A stretch of DNA of 54,504 bases. It comes from Mycobacterium sp. GA-1841. Its GTDB lineage: Bacteria; Actinomycetota; Actinomycetes; Mycobacteriales; Mycobacteriaceae. Of the stretch, positions 24,199 to 32,718 are shown piece after piece. Where the stretch lies: contig NZ_MBEQ01000089.1 of NCBI RefSeq assembly GCF_001954135.1, forward strand, positions 1 through 54,504, in the 5' to 3' direction. Position numbers and translations under genes: made by a program. The notes under the pieces are model-generated. The model saw only the letters and a list, made by a program, of their open reading frames with translations, had not been told where the DNA came from and searched no databases. Every line of letters starts with the position of its first letter. Positions within the stretch are counted from its first letter, which is position 1.

Positions 24199-24666
24199 CT
24201 ACTCGTCGGGCGTGCTGGCCTCGGCAAGCCCTTCCTGCTCGGCGAGCTGGGCCTGCTGCTCGGCGTACGCCTGCTTCGCAGCCTCCAGATCATCAGCGGC
24301 CTTGGCCTCACGACCTGCCGGGCTGGCAATCGAGGCGCCCGAGTGGTTGGCGGTGGCGTGGGCACCGTCGCAGTTCAGCGCGACCATGACCTCGCCGTCG
24401 GCATGGCCGAACTCGCCGCCACCGTCGCGCACGAACGGAGCGTCCCACGCATTGGTGACGATGCAGTCGCCCTGAGAAAGCTTGCTGCCCACGGTCACGG
24501 CAACCTTGGCGCTCGCGCCGCTGTCCTCGATCGCGGCCGAGGCGTCCGAGTAGGTTTGCCCCACCACGTCGGGCGCAGCGGCCGCGAGGCCCGACCCGAA
24601 AAGAAGGGATACCGCCGCACCGGTGGCGACGGCAGCTCCGGTGCCGACGACGATGAGCTTCTTCAC
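24199..24666 (-). CDS. Exported PASTA-like protein, paralogue 3 of 3
   Basis: 155 residues, the longest copy. Signal peptide MKKLIVVGTGAAVATG... ends in LAAA-APD. Mature part: DVVGQTYSDASAAIEDSGAS, VAVTVGSKLSQGDCIVTNAW, VMVALNCDGAHATANHSGAS. The Ala/Gln/Glu helix before the tail is about 15 residues longer than in the other copies. The tail is again EASTPDE. It lies upstream of the other two on the same strand, and its promoter gap is shared with the divergent desA1. Confidence 0.8.
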   Translation of the reverse strand: MKKLIVVGTGAAVATGAAVSLLFGSGLAAAAPDVVGQTYSDASAAIEDSGASAKVAVTVGSKLSQGDCIVTNAWDAPFVRDGGGEFGHADGEVMVALNCDGAHATANHSGASIASPAGREAKAADDLEAAKQAYAEQQAQLAEQEGLAEASTPDE

Positions 24667-24762
24667 GTGTGCCCAACCTCCGAGTGTGGGTAACCAACGC
24701 CTGTGACTGCGGATCGTACCGTCGCAAACCGCGCGCCGCAGCGCTCGTATGACACACGCGGA

Positions 24763-24797
24763 GTAACTTGAATGTCACCGGGTTACACAGATATATT
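24763..24797 (+). promoter_or_regulatory. desA1 promoter with an overlapping operator-like inverted repeat
   Basis: A -35 TTGAAT (24768-24773) and a -10 TATATT (24792-24797) are 18 bases apart, close to the sigma-A consensus. GTAAC (24763-24767) and GTTAC (24782-24786) are perfect inverted half-sites with 14 bases between them; they flank the -35 box, so a bound repressor would block polymerase. Confidence 0.6.
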
Positions 24798-24862
24798 GAC
24801 TGCAACCAACAGGTACAGATAACTGAGCGTCCCGGAGGGGCGCCACGGAGAGTTGAGGGCAT

Positions 24863-25861
24863 ATGTCGCAGGAATACACCGACCTGCAGCTCCTGCACGA
24901 ACTCGAGCCTGTCGTCGAAACCAGCATCAACCGCCACATGCGGATGCGTAAGGACTGGAACCCGCACGACTACATCCCCTGGTCGGACGGCAAGAACTAC
25001 TACGCGCTCGGCGGGCAGGACTGGGAGCCCGGACAGTCCAAGCTGTCCGAGGTCGCCAAGACCGCGATGATCCAGAACCTGCTCACGGAGGACAACCTGC
25101 CCTCCTATCACCGCGAGATCGCGATGAACATGGGCATGGACGGCGCCTGGGGCGAGTGGGTCAACCGCTGGACCGCCGAGGAGAACCGTCACGGCATCGC
25201 CTTGCGCGACTACCTCGTCGTCACCCGCGCGGTCGACCCCGTCGAACTCGAAGAACTGCGCGTCGAGCAGGTCACCCGCGGCTTCTCCCCCGGCCAGAAC
25301 CAGCAGGGCGACCTGTTCGCCGAGAGCCTGTTCGACTCGGTGATGTACGTGTCGTTCCAGGAGCTCGCCACCCGCGTCAGCCATCGCAACACCGGCAAGG
25401 CCTGCGACGACCCGATCGCCGACCAGTTGCTGCAGCGCGTCTCCGCCGACGAGAACCTGCACATGATCTTCTACCGGGACGTCTCGGCGGCCGGCCTGGA
25501 CATCGCGCCCAACCAGGGCATGGCCTCGCTGCACCGGGTGCTGGACAACTTCAAGATGCCCGGCTACACCGTGCCCGACTTCCGCCGCAAGGCCGTCGTC
25601 ATCGCCGTCGGCGGTGTCTACGACCCGCGCATCCACCTCGACGACGTGGTGATGCCGGTGCTGCGCAAGTGGCGCATCTTCGAGCGCGAGGACTTCACCG
25701 GCGAGGGCGCGCGGCTGCGTGACGATCTCGGCCGCATCGTCGAGGAACTCGAGGACGCCTGCGACAAGTTCGAGGTTGCCAAGGAGCGTCGCCTGGAGCG
25801 CGAACGCAAGGTGGCCGAGAAGAAGGCCATGAAGAACCTGTTGGTGTCGTCATCGTCGTAG
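24863..25861 (+). CDS. desA1: Acyl-[ACP] desaturase DesA1
   Basis: 332 residues. The di-iron ligands of plant-type acyl-ACP desaturases are visible: the EDNLPSYHREIA helix with Glu and the first E-x-x-H, TAEENRHGIALRDYLV with E-E-x-x-H, ELATRVSHRN, and SADENLHMIFYRDV with the second E-x-x-H. It introduces a double bond in meromycolate precursors; DesA1 is essential for mycolic acid synthesis in mycobacteria. The Lys/Arg/Glu-rich C-terminus ends in a Ser run. A long 5' leader (about 60 bases) lies between the promoter and the ATG. The dus gene follows at once. Confidence 0.95.
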   Translation: MSQEYTDLQLLHELEPVVETSINRHMRMRKDWNPHDYIPWSDGKNYYALGGQDWEPGQSKLSEVAKTAMIQNLLTEDNLPSYHREIAMNMGMDGAWGEWVNRWTAEENRHGIALRDYLVVTRAVDPVELEELRVEQVTRGFSPGQNQQGDLFAESLFDSVMYVSFQELATRVSHRNTGKACDDPIADQLLQRVSADENLHMIFYRDVSAAGLDIAPNQGMASLHRVLDNFKMPGYTVPDFRRKAVVIAVGGVYDPRIHLDDVVMPVLRKWRIFEREDFTGEGARLRDDLGRIVEELEDACDKFEVAKERRLERERKVAEKKAMKNLLVSSSS

Positions 25862-25888
25862 CAACTCTCCCCGCCGAAACGGCAGCGC

Positions 25889-25917
25889 CGGCCCGATCCC
25901 AACTGCGGATCGGGCCG
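25889..25917 (+). terminator. Strong hairpin at the desA1-dus junction
   Basis: CGGCCCGATCC and GGATCGGGCCG pair perfectly (11 bp) around a 7-base loop, starting 28 bases after the desA1 stop. It looks like a terminator, but no T run follows and the right arm lies 7 bases before the TTG start of dus. It may instead control dus expression or hide its start. Confidence 0.5.
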
Positions 25918-25923
25918 TTCGCG

Positions 25924-27036
25924 TTGCCCAGCCCGGTCGTGCTCGCCCCCATGGCCGGCGTGACCAACGTGGCGTTCCGTACGTTGTGCCGCGAGCTTGA
26001 GATCGCCCGGGCCGGAACGGTCAGTGGCCTGTATGTCTGCGAGATGGTCACGGCGCGAGCCCTGGTCGAACGCCACCCGGTCACGATGCACATGACGACG
26101 TTCGCGCCCGAGGAATCACCGCGCTCGTTGCAGCTCTACACCGTGGACCCGGACACCACGTACCTGGCGGCCAAGATGATCGCCGACGAAGGCATGGCCG
26201 ACCACATCGACATGAATTTCGGCTGCCCGGTGCCCAAGGTGACCAAGCGCGGCGGCGGATCGGCGCTGCCGTACAAGCGGCGGTTGTTCGGCCAGATCGT
26301 GGCCGCCGCAGTGCGCGGTGTCGAGGGCACCGACATTCCGGTGACGGTGAAGTTCCGGGTCGGCATCGACGACGCGCACCACACCCACCTCGACGCGGGG
26401 CGGATCGCCGCCGAGGAGGGCGCCGCGGCCGTCGCACTGCACGCTCGCACCGCGGCCCAACGTTATTCGGGCACGGCCGACTGGGATCAGATCGCCGCGT
26501 TGAAGGCTCACGTCACCACGGTCCCGGTGCTGGGCAACGGCGACATCTTCGAGGCCGACGACGCACTGGCCATGATGGCCGCCACCGGATGCGACGGCGT
26601 GGTGATCGGCCGGGGCTGCCTGGGCCGACCCTGGCTGTTCGCCGAGCTGTCGGCGGCCTTCACCGGCCGCCCGGCCGCCACGCCCCCGACATTGGGCGAG
26701 GTGGCCGACATCGTGCGTCGGCACGGCGAACTGCTCAGTGAGCACTTCGGCGAGGACAAGGGCATGCGTGACATCCGCAAGCACGTGGCCTGGTATCTAC
26801 ACGGCTTTCCGGCCGGGGCCGATCTGCGCCGCGGCCTGGCCCTGGTCAAGACGCGCGCCCAACTCGACGAGCTGCTCGGTCAACTCGACCCGGACGTCCC
26901 CTTCCCGGCCGCTGCCGGCGGTCCGCGCGGGCGGCAGGGCTCGGCCGCCTCGGTGTCACTGCCCGAGGGCTGGCTCGACGATCCCGACGACTGCGCGGTG
27001 CCGGTGGCGGCCGATGTGATGAACTCCGGGGGCTGA
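25924..27036 (+). CDS. dus: tRNA-dihydrouridine synthase (DusB family)
   Basis: 370 residues from TTG 25924. FMN-binding VVLAPMAGVTNVAFR, the HIDMNFGCPVPKVTKRGGGSAL segment with the catalytic Cys, VKFRVGIDD, ALHARTAAQRYSG, VLGNGDI and VVIGRGCLGRPWLF are all present. It reduces uridines in tRNA D loops. Homologues (Rv0823c) have about 20 more residues at the N-terminus; here an open frame encoding the matching LRIGPFAL lies upstream of 25924 but has no ATG, GTG or TTG, so the start is uncertain (TTG, or a CTG at 25903). Confidence 0.9.
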   Translation: MPSPVVLAPMAGVTNVAFRTLCRELEIARAGTVSGLYVCEMVTARALVERHPVTMHMTTFAPEESPRSLQLYTVDPDTTYLAAKMIADEGMADHIDMNFGCPVPKVTKRGGGSALPYKRRLFGQIVAAAVRGVEGTDIPVTVKFRVGIDDAHHTHLDAGRIAAEEGAAAVALHARTAAQRYSGTADWDQIAALKAHVTTVPVLGNGDIFEADDALAMMAATGCDGVVIGRGCLGRPWLFAELSAAFTGRPAATPPTLGEVADIVRRHGELLSEHFGEDKGMRDIRKHVAWYLHGFPAGADLRRGLALVKTRAQLDELLGQLDPDVPFPAAAGGPRGRQGSAASVSLPEGWLDDPDDCAVPVAADVMNSGG

Positions 27037-27269
27037 TCCGTTGTCGTCGAGACGGCATCGAGATGGCTCTGTCACCAGGTTGGGTCTAGATCAGTCTCAG
27101 GATGTCTCAGTACGATGAGGACCTTGCCGCGGCCGGCTCAGGTAGCCAGCGCGGCACAGTGCTGCTAGAAGAGATGAGGAGAAAACCTCAGCAGCGCCCA
27201 GCACAACAGTGGGAGCGATGCGCACCGACGCGCTCGCGCAAGCTCGAAGAGTCGGAGGCCGGTAAGGAC

Positions 27270-29585
27270 ATGAGTGACGGTGATAACGCCACTCCCGGCC
27301 GTCGGCACCGCACGCCCGAGGGTCAGTCGGACAACCAATGGCTTACCCGATCGCCGCGGCCTTTGCCAGGCGCCGCGCCGTGGGAACGTCAAGATCGGCC
27401 CCTACCCGATGATTCACCACTCGACGAGCCGACCGGAAGCCACGCCGACGGGGTAACTGTCGCCGATCTGATCGCCAAGGTGGCCGGCACCGGGTTCACA
27501 CCGACGCGCCACCGCCTCGACCCCGACGATGCTGACGATTTTGACGACGTAGCCGACGCAGACGACGCCGTCGACCCGGATGTCGTCGACGCCGAACCGG
27601 AGCCAGAGCACCAGCCGGCGTACAGCCGCCCGCAGGTGCCCGACCCGACCGACGTCATCCCGGCAGTGCGCGGACCCGAGGATTACCCCGAAGCCTTTCC
27701 GGAGGACTTTCCCGGCCACGAGGCCTTCCCGGAGCCGTTCGGAGAACCTTTCGAGACGTTCGAGGCTCCGTTCGACGCGCCGTATGAGCCGGCATCAACC
27801 GAGCACGACACCCGCGAGACCGACCACGCGAGAACCGATGTCCTGCCGGCCGTCCAGGTGTACGACTACGACCTGGCCCGCTCGCGCCCCTCGTGGCGCG
27901 CCGGCCGGGTGGCACCGAACGGCCACGACGCCGACGAGCCCGCCGACGGATGGGGCGAGGACACCGACGAGCACCGGCCGCAGCGCAACCATCGGGTGAT
28001 GTTGGCCGGTCGGGCCATCGCGGCGATGATCGCCGTACTCTCCCTGGTCCTCACCGGCGGAGCCTGGCAGTGGCAGAGCTCGAAGAACAACAGCCTCAAC
28101 AAGGTGGCCGCGCTCGATCCCAACTCGCGCGACATCCTCGACCCCAACGCGCAGTTCGGTGACGAGAACTTCCTGATCGTCGGGACCGACAGCCGCTTCG
28201 GGGAGAACGCGGGCATGGGCGCCGGTGACACCGAGGATGCCGGCGGTGCCCGCTCGGACACCATCATGTTGGTGAACATCCCGGCCAACCGCGAACGCGT
28301 CGTCGCCGTGTCGTTCCCCCGCGACCTGTCGATCACCCCGATGCAGTGCGAGCCCTGGAACCCGGAGACGGCGGCCTACGGCCCGCTGTACGACGAGGAG
28401 ACCGAAACCTACGGACCCGACGAGGTCTACACCGAGACGAAGCTGAACTCGGCCTTCGCGTTCGGCGGCCCGAAATGCCTCGTCAAAGTGATCCAGAAGC
28501 TGTCCGGTCTGTCCATCAACCGGTTCATGGCCGTCGATTTCTCCGGCTTCTCCAAGATGGTCGACGCGCTCGGCGGGGTCGAGGTGTGCAGCACCACGCC
28601 GCTGGAGGATTACGAGCTGGGCACCGTCCTGCCCACGGCCGGCCGTCAGATGATCGACGGTCACACCGCACTGAACTATGTGCGGGCCCGCCAGGTGACC
28701 ACCGAGTACAACGGTGACTACGGCCGCATCAAACGCCAGCAGCTGTTCCTGTCCTCGTTGTTGCGCTCGTTGATCTCCAGGGACACCTTCTTCTCGCTGA
28801 ACAAGCTGAACAACGTGGTCAACATGTTCATCAGCGACAGCTTCGTCGACAACATCAAGACCAAGGACCTCGTCGACCTGGGTCAATCCGTGCAGGGCGT
28901 CAACGCCGGCCGGATCACGTTCGTGACGGTGCCGACGGTCGGATACGCCGACGAGTACGGCAACGAGGTGCCGCGCACCGATGACATGCGGGCCCTGTTC
29001 GACGCGATCATCAACGACGACCCGCTGCCGGGTGAGAAGAATCCGGACAACAGCCCGGTGCCGGGCACTCCGGAGTCGACGACGTCATCGGTGCAGGCCG
29101 CAGCGCCGTCACAGACGCCCGAAACGGCGACGGCGGCTCCCGTTCCGGCCGCCACGGACAGCGGAGAGACGGTCAGCGCGGTCACCACCGAACCGCAGCA
29201 GGTCACGGTGCAGGTGTCCAACTCGACCGGGCAGAGCGGCCTGGCCTCCACAGCGGCCACCGAACTGCAGGAACACGGCTTCAACGTCAACACTCCGGAC
29301 GACTATCCCAGCATGCTGCCGGCGACCACGGTGTTCTTCTCGCCCGGGAACGAGGAGGCTGCCGCCACCGTGGCCAGCTCGTTCGCCAACCCGACGATCG
29401 AACGGGTGACGGGGATGGGCGACGTGGTGCAGGTGGTGCTGGGCACCGATTTCTACTCGGTGAATCCGCCGACCCCGAGTGGGTCGGAGGTGCAGGTACA
29501 CGTGATCAAGGGCGCCAGCAGTAGCCCGACGCATCTGCCGGAGGATCTGACCGTCACGAACGCGGCTGACACCACCTGCGAATAG
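27270..29585 (+). CDS. LytR-CpsA-Psr (LCP) family cell-wall glycopolymer ligase, Rv0822c type
   Basis: 771 residues from ATG 27270 (MSDGDNATPGRRHR; a GGAGG lies 11 bases upstream). The first ~235 residues are cytosolic, acidic and proline-rich, with repeated FPE/FEAP-type motifs. A transmembrane helix (about 245-265) precedes the extracellular LCP domain: FLIVGTDSRFGENAGMGAGD, GGARSDTIMLVNI, VVAVSFPRDLSI, NYVRARQ and GDYGRIKRQQLFL with the conserved Asp and Arg residues. A C-terminal LytR_C domain (TVQVSNSTGQSGLA) closes the protein. LCP enzymes transfer arabinogalactan to peptidoglycan. The frame stays open back to 27102, but that part looks less conserved. Confidence 0.9.
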   Translation: MSDGDNATPGRRHRTPEGQSDNQWLTRSPRPLPGAAPWERQDRPLPDDSPLDEPTGSHADGVTVADLIAKVAGTGFTPTRHRLDPDDADDFDDVADADDAVDPDVVDAEPEPEHQPAYSRPQVPDPTDVIPAVRGPEDYPEAFPEDFPGHEAFPEPFGEPFETFEAPFDAPYEPASTEHDTRETDHARTDVLPAVQVYDYDLARSRPSWRAGRVAPNGHDADEPADGWGEDTDEHRPQRNHRVMLAGRAIAAMIAVLSLVLTGGAWQWQSSKNNSLNKVAALDPNSRDILDPNAQFGDENFLIVGTDSRFGENAGMGAGDTEDAGGARSDTIMLVNIPANRERVVAVSFPRDLSITPMQCEPWNPETAAYGPLYDEETETYGPDEVYTETKLNSAFAFGGPKCLVKVIQKLSGLSINRFMAVDFSGFSKMVDALGGVEVCSTTPLEDYELGTVLPTAGRQMIDGHTALNYVRARQVTTEYNGDYGRIKRQQLFLSSLLRSLISRDTFFSLNKLNNVVNMFISDSFVDNIKTKDLVDLGQSVQGVNAGRITFVTVPTVGYADEYGNEVPRTDDMRALFDAIINDDPLPGEKNPDNSPVPGTPESTTSSVQAAAPSQTPETATAAPVPAATDSGETVSAVTTEPQQVTVQVSNSTGQSGLASTAATELQEHGFNVNTPDDYPSMLPATTVFFSPGNEEAAATVASSFANPTIERVTGMGDVVQVVLGTDFYSVNPPTPSGSEVQVHVIKGASSSPTHLPEDLTVTNAADTTCE

Positions 29586-29671
29586 TTCCGGGCGTCTGGG
29601 CGGGGGCGCGTTCACGCGTCGTTCATCGTCGGACCGTGACTATCACGCCGCTGACCGCATAACCTTGCACC

Positions 29672-30340
29672 ATGCGTACCCAGTACAACGAGCAATTGCG
29701 TTCATTGACGGACCAACTCGCCGGCATGTGCGATTTGGCGGGTACTGCGATGGAGCGCGCCACCCAGGCGCTGTTACAGGCCGATCTGGCGCTGGCCGAA
29801 CAGGTGATCAGCGACCACGACCAGATGACCACATTGAGTACTCAGGCCGAGGAGTCGGCGTTCGTGTTGCTTGCGCTGCAGGCACCGGTGGCCGGTGACC
29901 TGCGCTCGGTGGTGGGTTCGATCCAGATCGTGGCCGACGTGGACCGGATGGGCGCGTTGGCCCTGCATGTGGCCAAGATCGCGCGCCGCCGCCACCCCCA
30001 GCATGTGCTTCCCGAAGAGGTCAACGGCTACTTCGCCGAGATGGGACGGGTCGCGGTGGAACTGGGCCACGCCGCCCGGGAGGTGCTGCTCACCCAGGAT
30101 CCGGAGAAGGCGGCCCGGATTCAGGAGGAAGACGATGCGATGGACGATCTGCATCGTCACCTGTTCTCGGTGTTGATGGACCGCGAGTGGAAGCACGGCG
30201 TGACGGCGGCCGTCGACGTGACGCTGTTGAGCCGGTTCTACGAGCGATTCGCCGATCACGCGGTCGAGGTGGCCCGCCGGGTGATCTTCCAGGTCACCGG
30301 CACCTACCCGGACGGAGAATCGGTCACCTCCAACCAGTGA
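29672..30340 (+). CDS. phoU: Phosphate signalling protein PhoU (PhoY2 type)
   Basis: 222 residues, all helical, two PhoU repeats (about 15-105 and 115-210) each with the E/D-x-x-x-D metal motif region (VADVDRMGALALHVAKIARR; RFYERFADHAVEVARRVI). It couples the Pst transporter to the SenX3-RegX3 system to repress the phosphate regulon when phosphate is plentiful. A TAACCT -10 box lies 6 bases before the ATG, so the mRNA is likely leaderless. The pstSCAB operon lies 1.6 kb further on, in the opposite direction, so phoU is not cotranscribed with it. Confidence 0.94.
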   Translation: MRTQYNEQLRSLTDQLAGMCDLAGTAMERATQALLQADLALAEQVISDHDQMTTLSTQAEESAFVLLALQAPVAGDLRSVVGSIQIVADVDRMGALALHVAKIARRRHPQHVLPEEVNGYFAEMGRVAVELGHAAREVLLTQDPEKAARIQEEDDAMDDLHRHLFSVLMDREWKHGVTAAVDVTLLSRFYERFADHAVEVARRVIFQVTGTYPDGESVTSNQ

Positions 30341-30341
30341 C

Positions 30342-30860
30342 TCACGGCCGGCCGGCGGGCGGCACCAGCCGAACCCCGTCTTTGTGTGCCGCGGCCAGGT
30401 CCCCGAGCACCTTGACCAGCACCTGCAGGTCAGCACCGCTGTAGCGCAGTAAGAAGTCGCGGGTTCCGCGGTCCATCTCCTCGTGCATTTCCCGGTGCAC
30501 GTCGGCGACGAGTTCACCGTCGGCAGTCAGGCTGAGTTCGATCTCTTTGCGGTTGCCGGGCACCGGGGTGCGCTCCACCAGGCCGGCTTCCACCAGCCGC
30601 TGCACCTGCTTGGACACCGTGCCCTTGAGCCGCCCGGAACGGGCCGCCAGCCCCACCACGCTGACAGGTCCCTCGGCGATCTCCGCCAGCAGGTGCATCG
30701 ACGACGTCGGCAGGGAACGCGCCAGCAGCTGCAACCGCTGCGGGCATCGAGCCGCCAGGAAATCGCGTTCCGCGTCACCTTCCCCGTCATTCCCGAGCCG
30801 TTCACCCACCGTGGCAATCAGTCCGGTGATGGCGTCGATCAGCTCAAGTTTGGTTTTCAC
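30342..30860 (-). CDS. MarR family transcriptional regulator
   Basis: 172 residues from GTG 30860 (KTKLELIDAITGL). Winged helix at about 60-125: SMHLLAEIAEGPVSVVGLAA, RSGRLKGTVSKQVQRLVEAGL, VERTPVPGNRKEIELSLTADG. Dimer helices at both ends. It is divergent from a quinone-reductase-like gene and its promoter region contains a perfect 24-base palindrome (30895-30918), a probable operator; GGAAAC-type half-sites recur next to its own start. It probably represses the pair and responds to a small electrophile or phenolic ligand. One base separates its stop from phoU. Confidence 0.9.
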   Translation of the reverse strand: MKTKLELIDAITGLIATVGERLGNDGEGDAERDFLAARCPQRLQLLARSLPTSSMHLLAEIAEGPVSVVGLAARSGRLKGTVSKQVQRLVEAGLVERTPVPGNRKEIELSLTADGELVADVHREMHEEMDRGTRDFLLRYSGADLQVLVKVLGDLAAAHKDGVRLVPPAGRP

Positions 30861-30894
30861 GGAAACTATTTTGCCATCCGCGGCACGTCTGCGT

Positions 30895-30918
30895 ATATTG
30901 TTTCCGCAGAAACAATAT
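30895..30918. promoter_or_regulatory. Perfect palindromic operator, MarR type
   Basis: ATATTGTTTC and GAAACAATAT are exact inverted repeats (10 bp each) around CGCA, centred between the divergent marR gene (start 30860) and the reductase gene (start 30941). Related half-sites occur at 30861 (GGAAACTATT) and 30922 (GGAAACC). AT-rich in otherwise GC-rich DNA, as expected for a regulator site that also carries -10 boxes. Confidence 0.85.
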
Positions 30919-30940
30919 TGCCGGAAACCAAGGAGCCACC

Positions 30941-31915
30941 ATGAAAGCCGCATTGGTCACCGAATGGGACGCAACGCCGGTCTATACCGACGTACCCGAG
31001 CCCACACCGCGCGACGACGCCGAGGTGGCCGAGGTCGAAGCATCGGCCCTGACCAACCTCGCCCGGGGCGTGGTATCGGGAAAACACTACGCCAGCAAGG
31101 AAATTCAGCTTCCCGCCATACCCGGCGTGGACGGCGTTGCTCGGCTCGCCGACGGGCGTCGTATCTACACCGCAGCATTGGGGTTCACCGGGATGATGGC
31201 GCAGCGCGCCCTCGTCGACGCCCACGGCGGCGTCACGGTCCCCGAGCAGTTGGACTCGGTGACCGCGGCCGCCCTGCCCAACCCCGGTATCTCGGCGTGG
31301 ACCGCGCTGTCACACGCTGCCGCGGTCAAGCCTGGCGATCACGTGCTGATACTCGGTGCCACCGGCGTAACCGGCTCCATGGCAGCGCAACTGGCCGTCA
31401 CCATGTTCGGCGCCGGGTCCGTGGTGGTCGCCGGCCGCAACAGCGATCGACTGGCCTGGCTGCGCTCGGCGGGCGCGCATGCCACGATCACGCTCGGCGA
31501 GCAGGACCTGGGCCGGCTGGTCACCGAGATGCACGCCGATCACCCGTTCGACGCCGTGCTGGACTACCTGTGGGGAGAACCCGCCACGGAGGTGCTGACG
31601 GCACTGGCCGCCAGCCACCCGGCCGCGCACTACCACTCGACGCGGTTCATCCAGATCGGCTCGATGACCGGGCCCACGTTGTCTCTGGACGCGGGCGTGC
31701 TGCGCAGCACCGGGATCACGCTGAGCGGAGTCGGATTCGGCAGTGTGCCACCTGAGGTGATGACCCGGGCCCGCACCGAGGTGCTACCCGAACTCTTCTC
31801 CATGGTCGCCGACGGCCGGCTCGACTTACGCACGCAACCACGGGCATTGGCCGACGTGGCCGAGGCATGGGCCGGCGGTGAACCGGCCGGCACCCGCGTC
31901 GTGCTGACCCCCTGA
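30941..31915 (+). CDS. Zinc-independent quinone oxidoreductase-like MDR protein
   Basis: 324 residues. GroES-like N-terminal part (MKAALVTEWDATPVYTDVPEPTP, then PGVDGVARL) and Rossmann part with HVLILGATGVTGSMAAQLAV, then RNSDRLAWLRSAGA and FDAVLDYLWG. No zinc-ligand cysteines are present, so a quinone-reductase or enoyl-reductase-like activity with NADPH is expected. An AAGGAG site sits 6 bases before the ATG. It is the likely target of the divergent MarR regulator. Confidence 0.88.
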   Translation: MKAALVTEWDATPVYTDVPEPTPRDDAEVAEVEASALTNLARGVVSGKHYASKEIQLPAIPGVDGVARLADGRRIYTAALGFTGMMAQRALVDAHGGVTVPEQLDSVTAAALPNPGISAWTALSHAAAVKPGDHVLILGATGVTGSMAAQLAVTMFGAGSVVVAGRNSDRLAWLRSAGAHATITLGEQDLGRLVTEMHADHPFDAVLDYLWGEPATEVLTALAASHPAAHYHSTRFIQIGSMTGPTLSLDAGVLRSTGITLSGVGFGSVPPEVMTRARTEVLPELFSMVADGRLDLRTQPRALADVAEAWAGGEPAGTRVVLTP

Positions 31916-31932
31916 TCTTCTTCCGCGAGCAG

Positions 31933-32709
31933 TCAGCCGAAGCGGCCGGAGATGTAGTCCTCGGTGGCCTTTTGGGTCGGGTTGGAGAAGATCTTCTCGG
32001 TGTCGTCGATCTCGATCAGCCGGCCCGGCTTGCCGGTGGCCTCGAGATTGAAGAACGCGGTCTGATCGCTCACCCGGGCGGCCTGCTGCATGTTGTGGGT
32101 GACGATCACGATCGTGAAATCCTGCTTGAGCGTGGAGATCAGGTCCTCGATGGCCAACGTCGAGATCGGGTCGAGCGCCGAGCACGGCTCATCCATCAAC
32201 AACACGTCGGGTTGCACCGCAATCGCGCGGGCGATGCACAACCGCTGCTGCTGACCACCGGAGAGTCCACCGCCGGGCTTGTCCAGCCGGTCCTTGACCT
32301 CGTTCCACAGGTTGGCCCCGCGCAGCGACCGCTCGGCCACCTCGTCGAGGGTCTTCCGGTTGCGCACGCCCTGCAGCTTCAGCCCGGCCACCACATTGTC
32401 GCGAATCGACATGGTGGGGAACGGGTTCGGACGCTGGAACACCATCCCGATCGTCTTGCGCACGCCCACCGGATCCACCCCGGGGCCGTAGATGTCCTCA
32501 CCGTCGAGCAGCACCGAGCCCTCGACGCGGGCACCAGGAATCACCTCGTGCATCCGGTTCAGCGTGCGCAACACCGTCGACTTGCCGCAGCCCGACGGAC
32601 CGATGAAGGCCATCACGCTGCGCGGCTGTACCGACAACGAAACTTCCGAAACCGCGTGGAACGCACCGTAATAGATGTTGACGTCCTTGAGATCCAGCCG
32701 CTTGGCCAT
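31933..32709 (-). CDS. pstB: Phosphate ABC transporter ATP-binding protein PstB (PhoT)
   Basis: 258 residues. Walker A GPSGCGKST, Q loop VFQRPNPFPTMSI, signature LSGGQQQRLCIARAI, Walker B VLLMDEPCSALD and the H loop IVTHNMQQA are all intact. It energises phosphate import. Last gene of the pstSCAB operon, 9 bases after pstA. Confidence 0.96.
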   Translation of the reverse strand: MAKRLDLKDVNIYYGAFHAVSEVSLSVQPRSVMAFIGPSGCGKSTVLRTLNRMHEVIPGARVEGSVLLDGEDIYGPGVDPVGVRKTIGMVFQRPNPFPTMSIRDNVVAGLKLQGVRNRKTLDEVAERSLRGANLWNEVKDRLDKPGGGLSGGQQQRLCIARAIAVQPDVLLMDEPCSALDPISTLAIEDLISTLKQDFTIVIVTHNMQQAARVSDQTAFFNLEATGKPGRLIEIDDTEKIFSNPTQKATEDYISGRFG

Positions 32710-32718
32710 GGATGACTC

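Noticed and set aside
27102..27269. N-terminal extension of the LCP protein
   Set aside because: Open frame with an ATG, but no ribosome site at 27102 and composition unlike the rest; ATG 27270 preferred.
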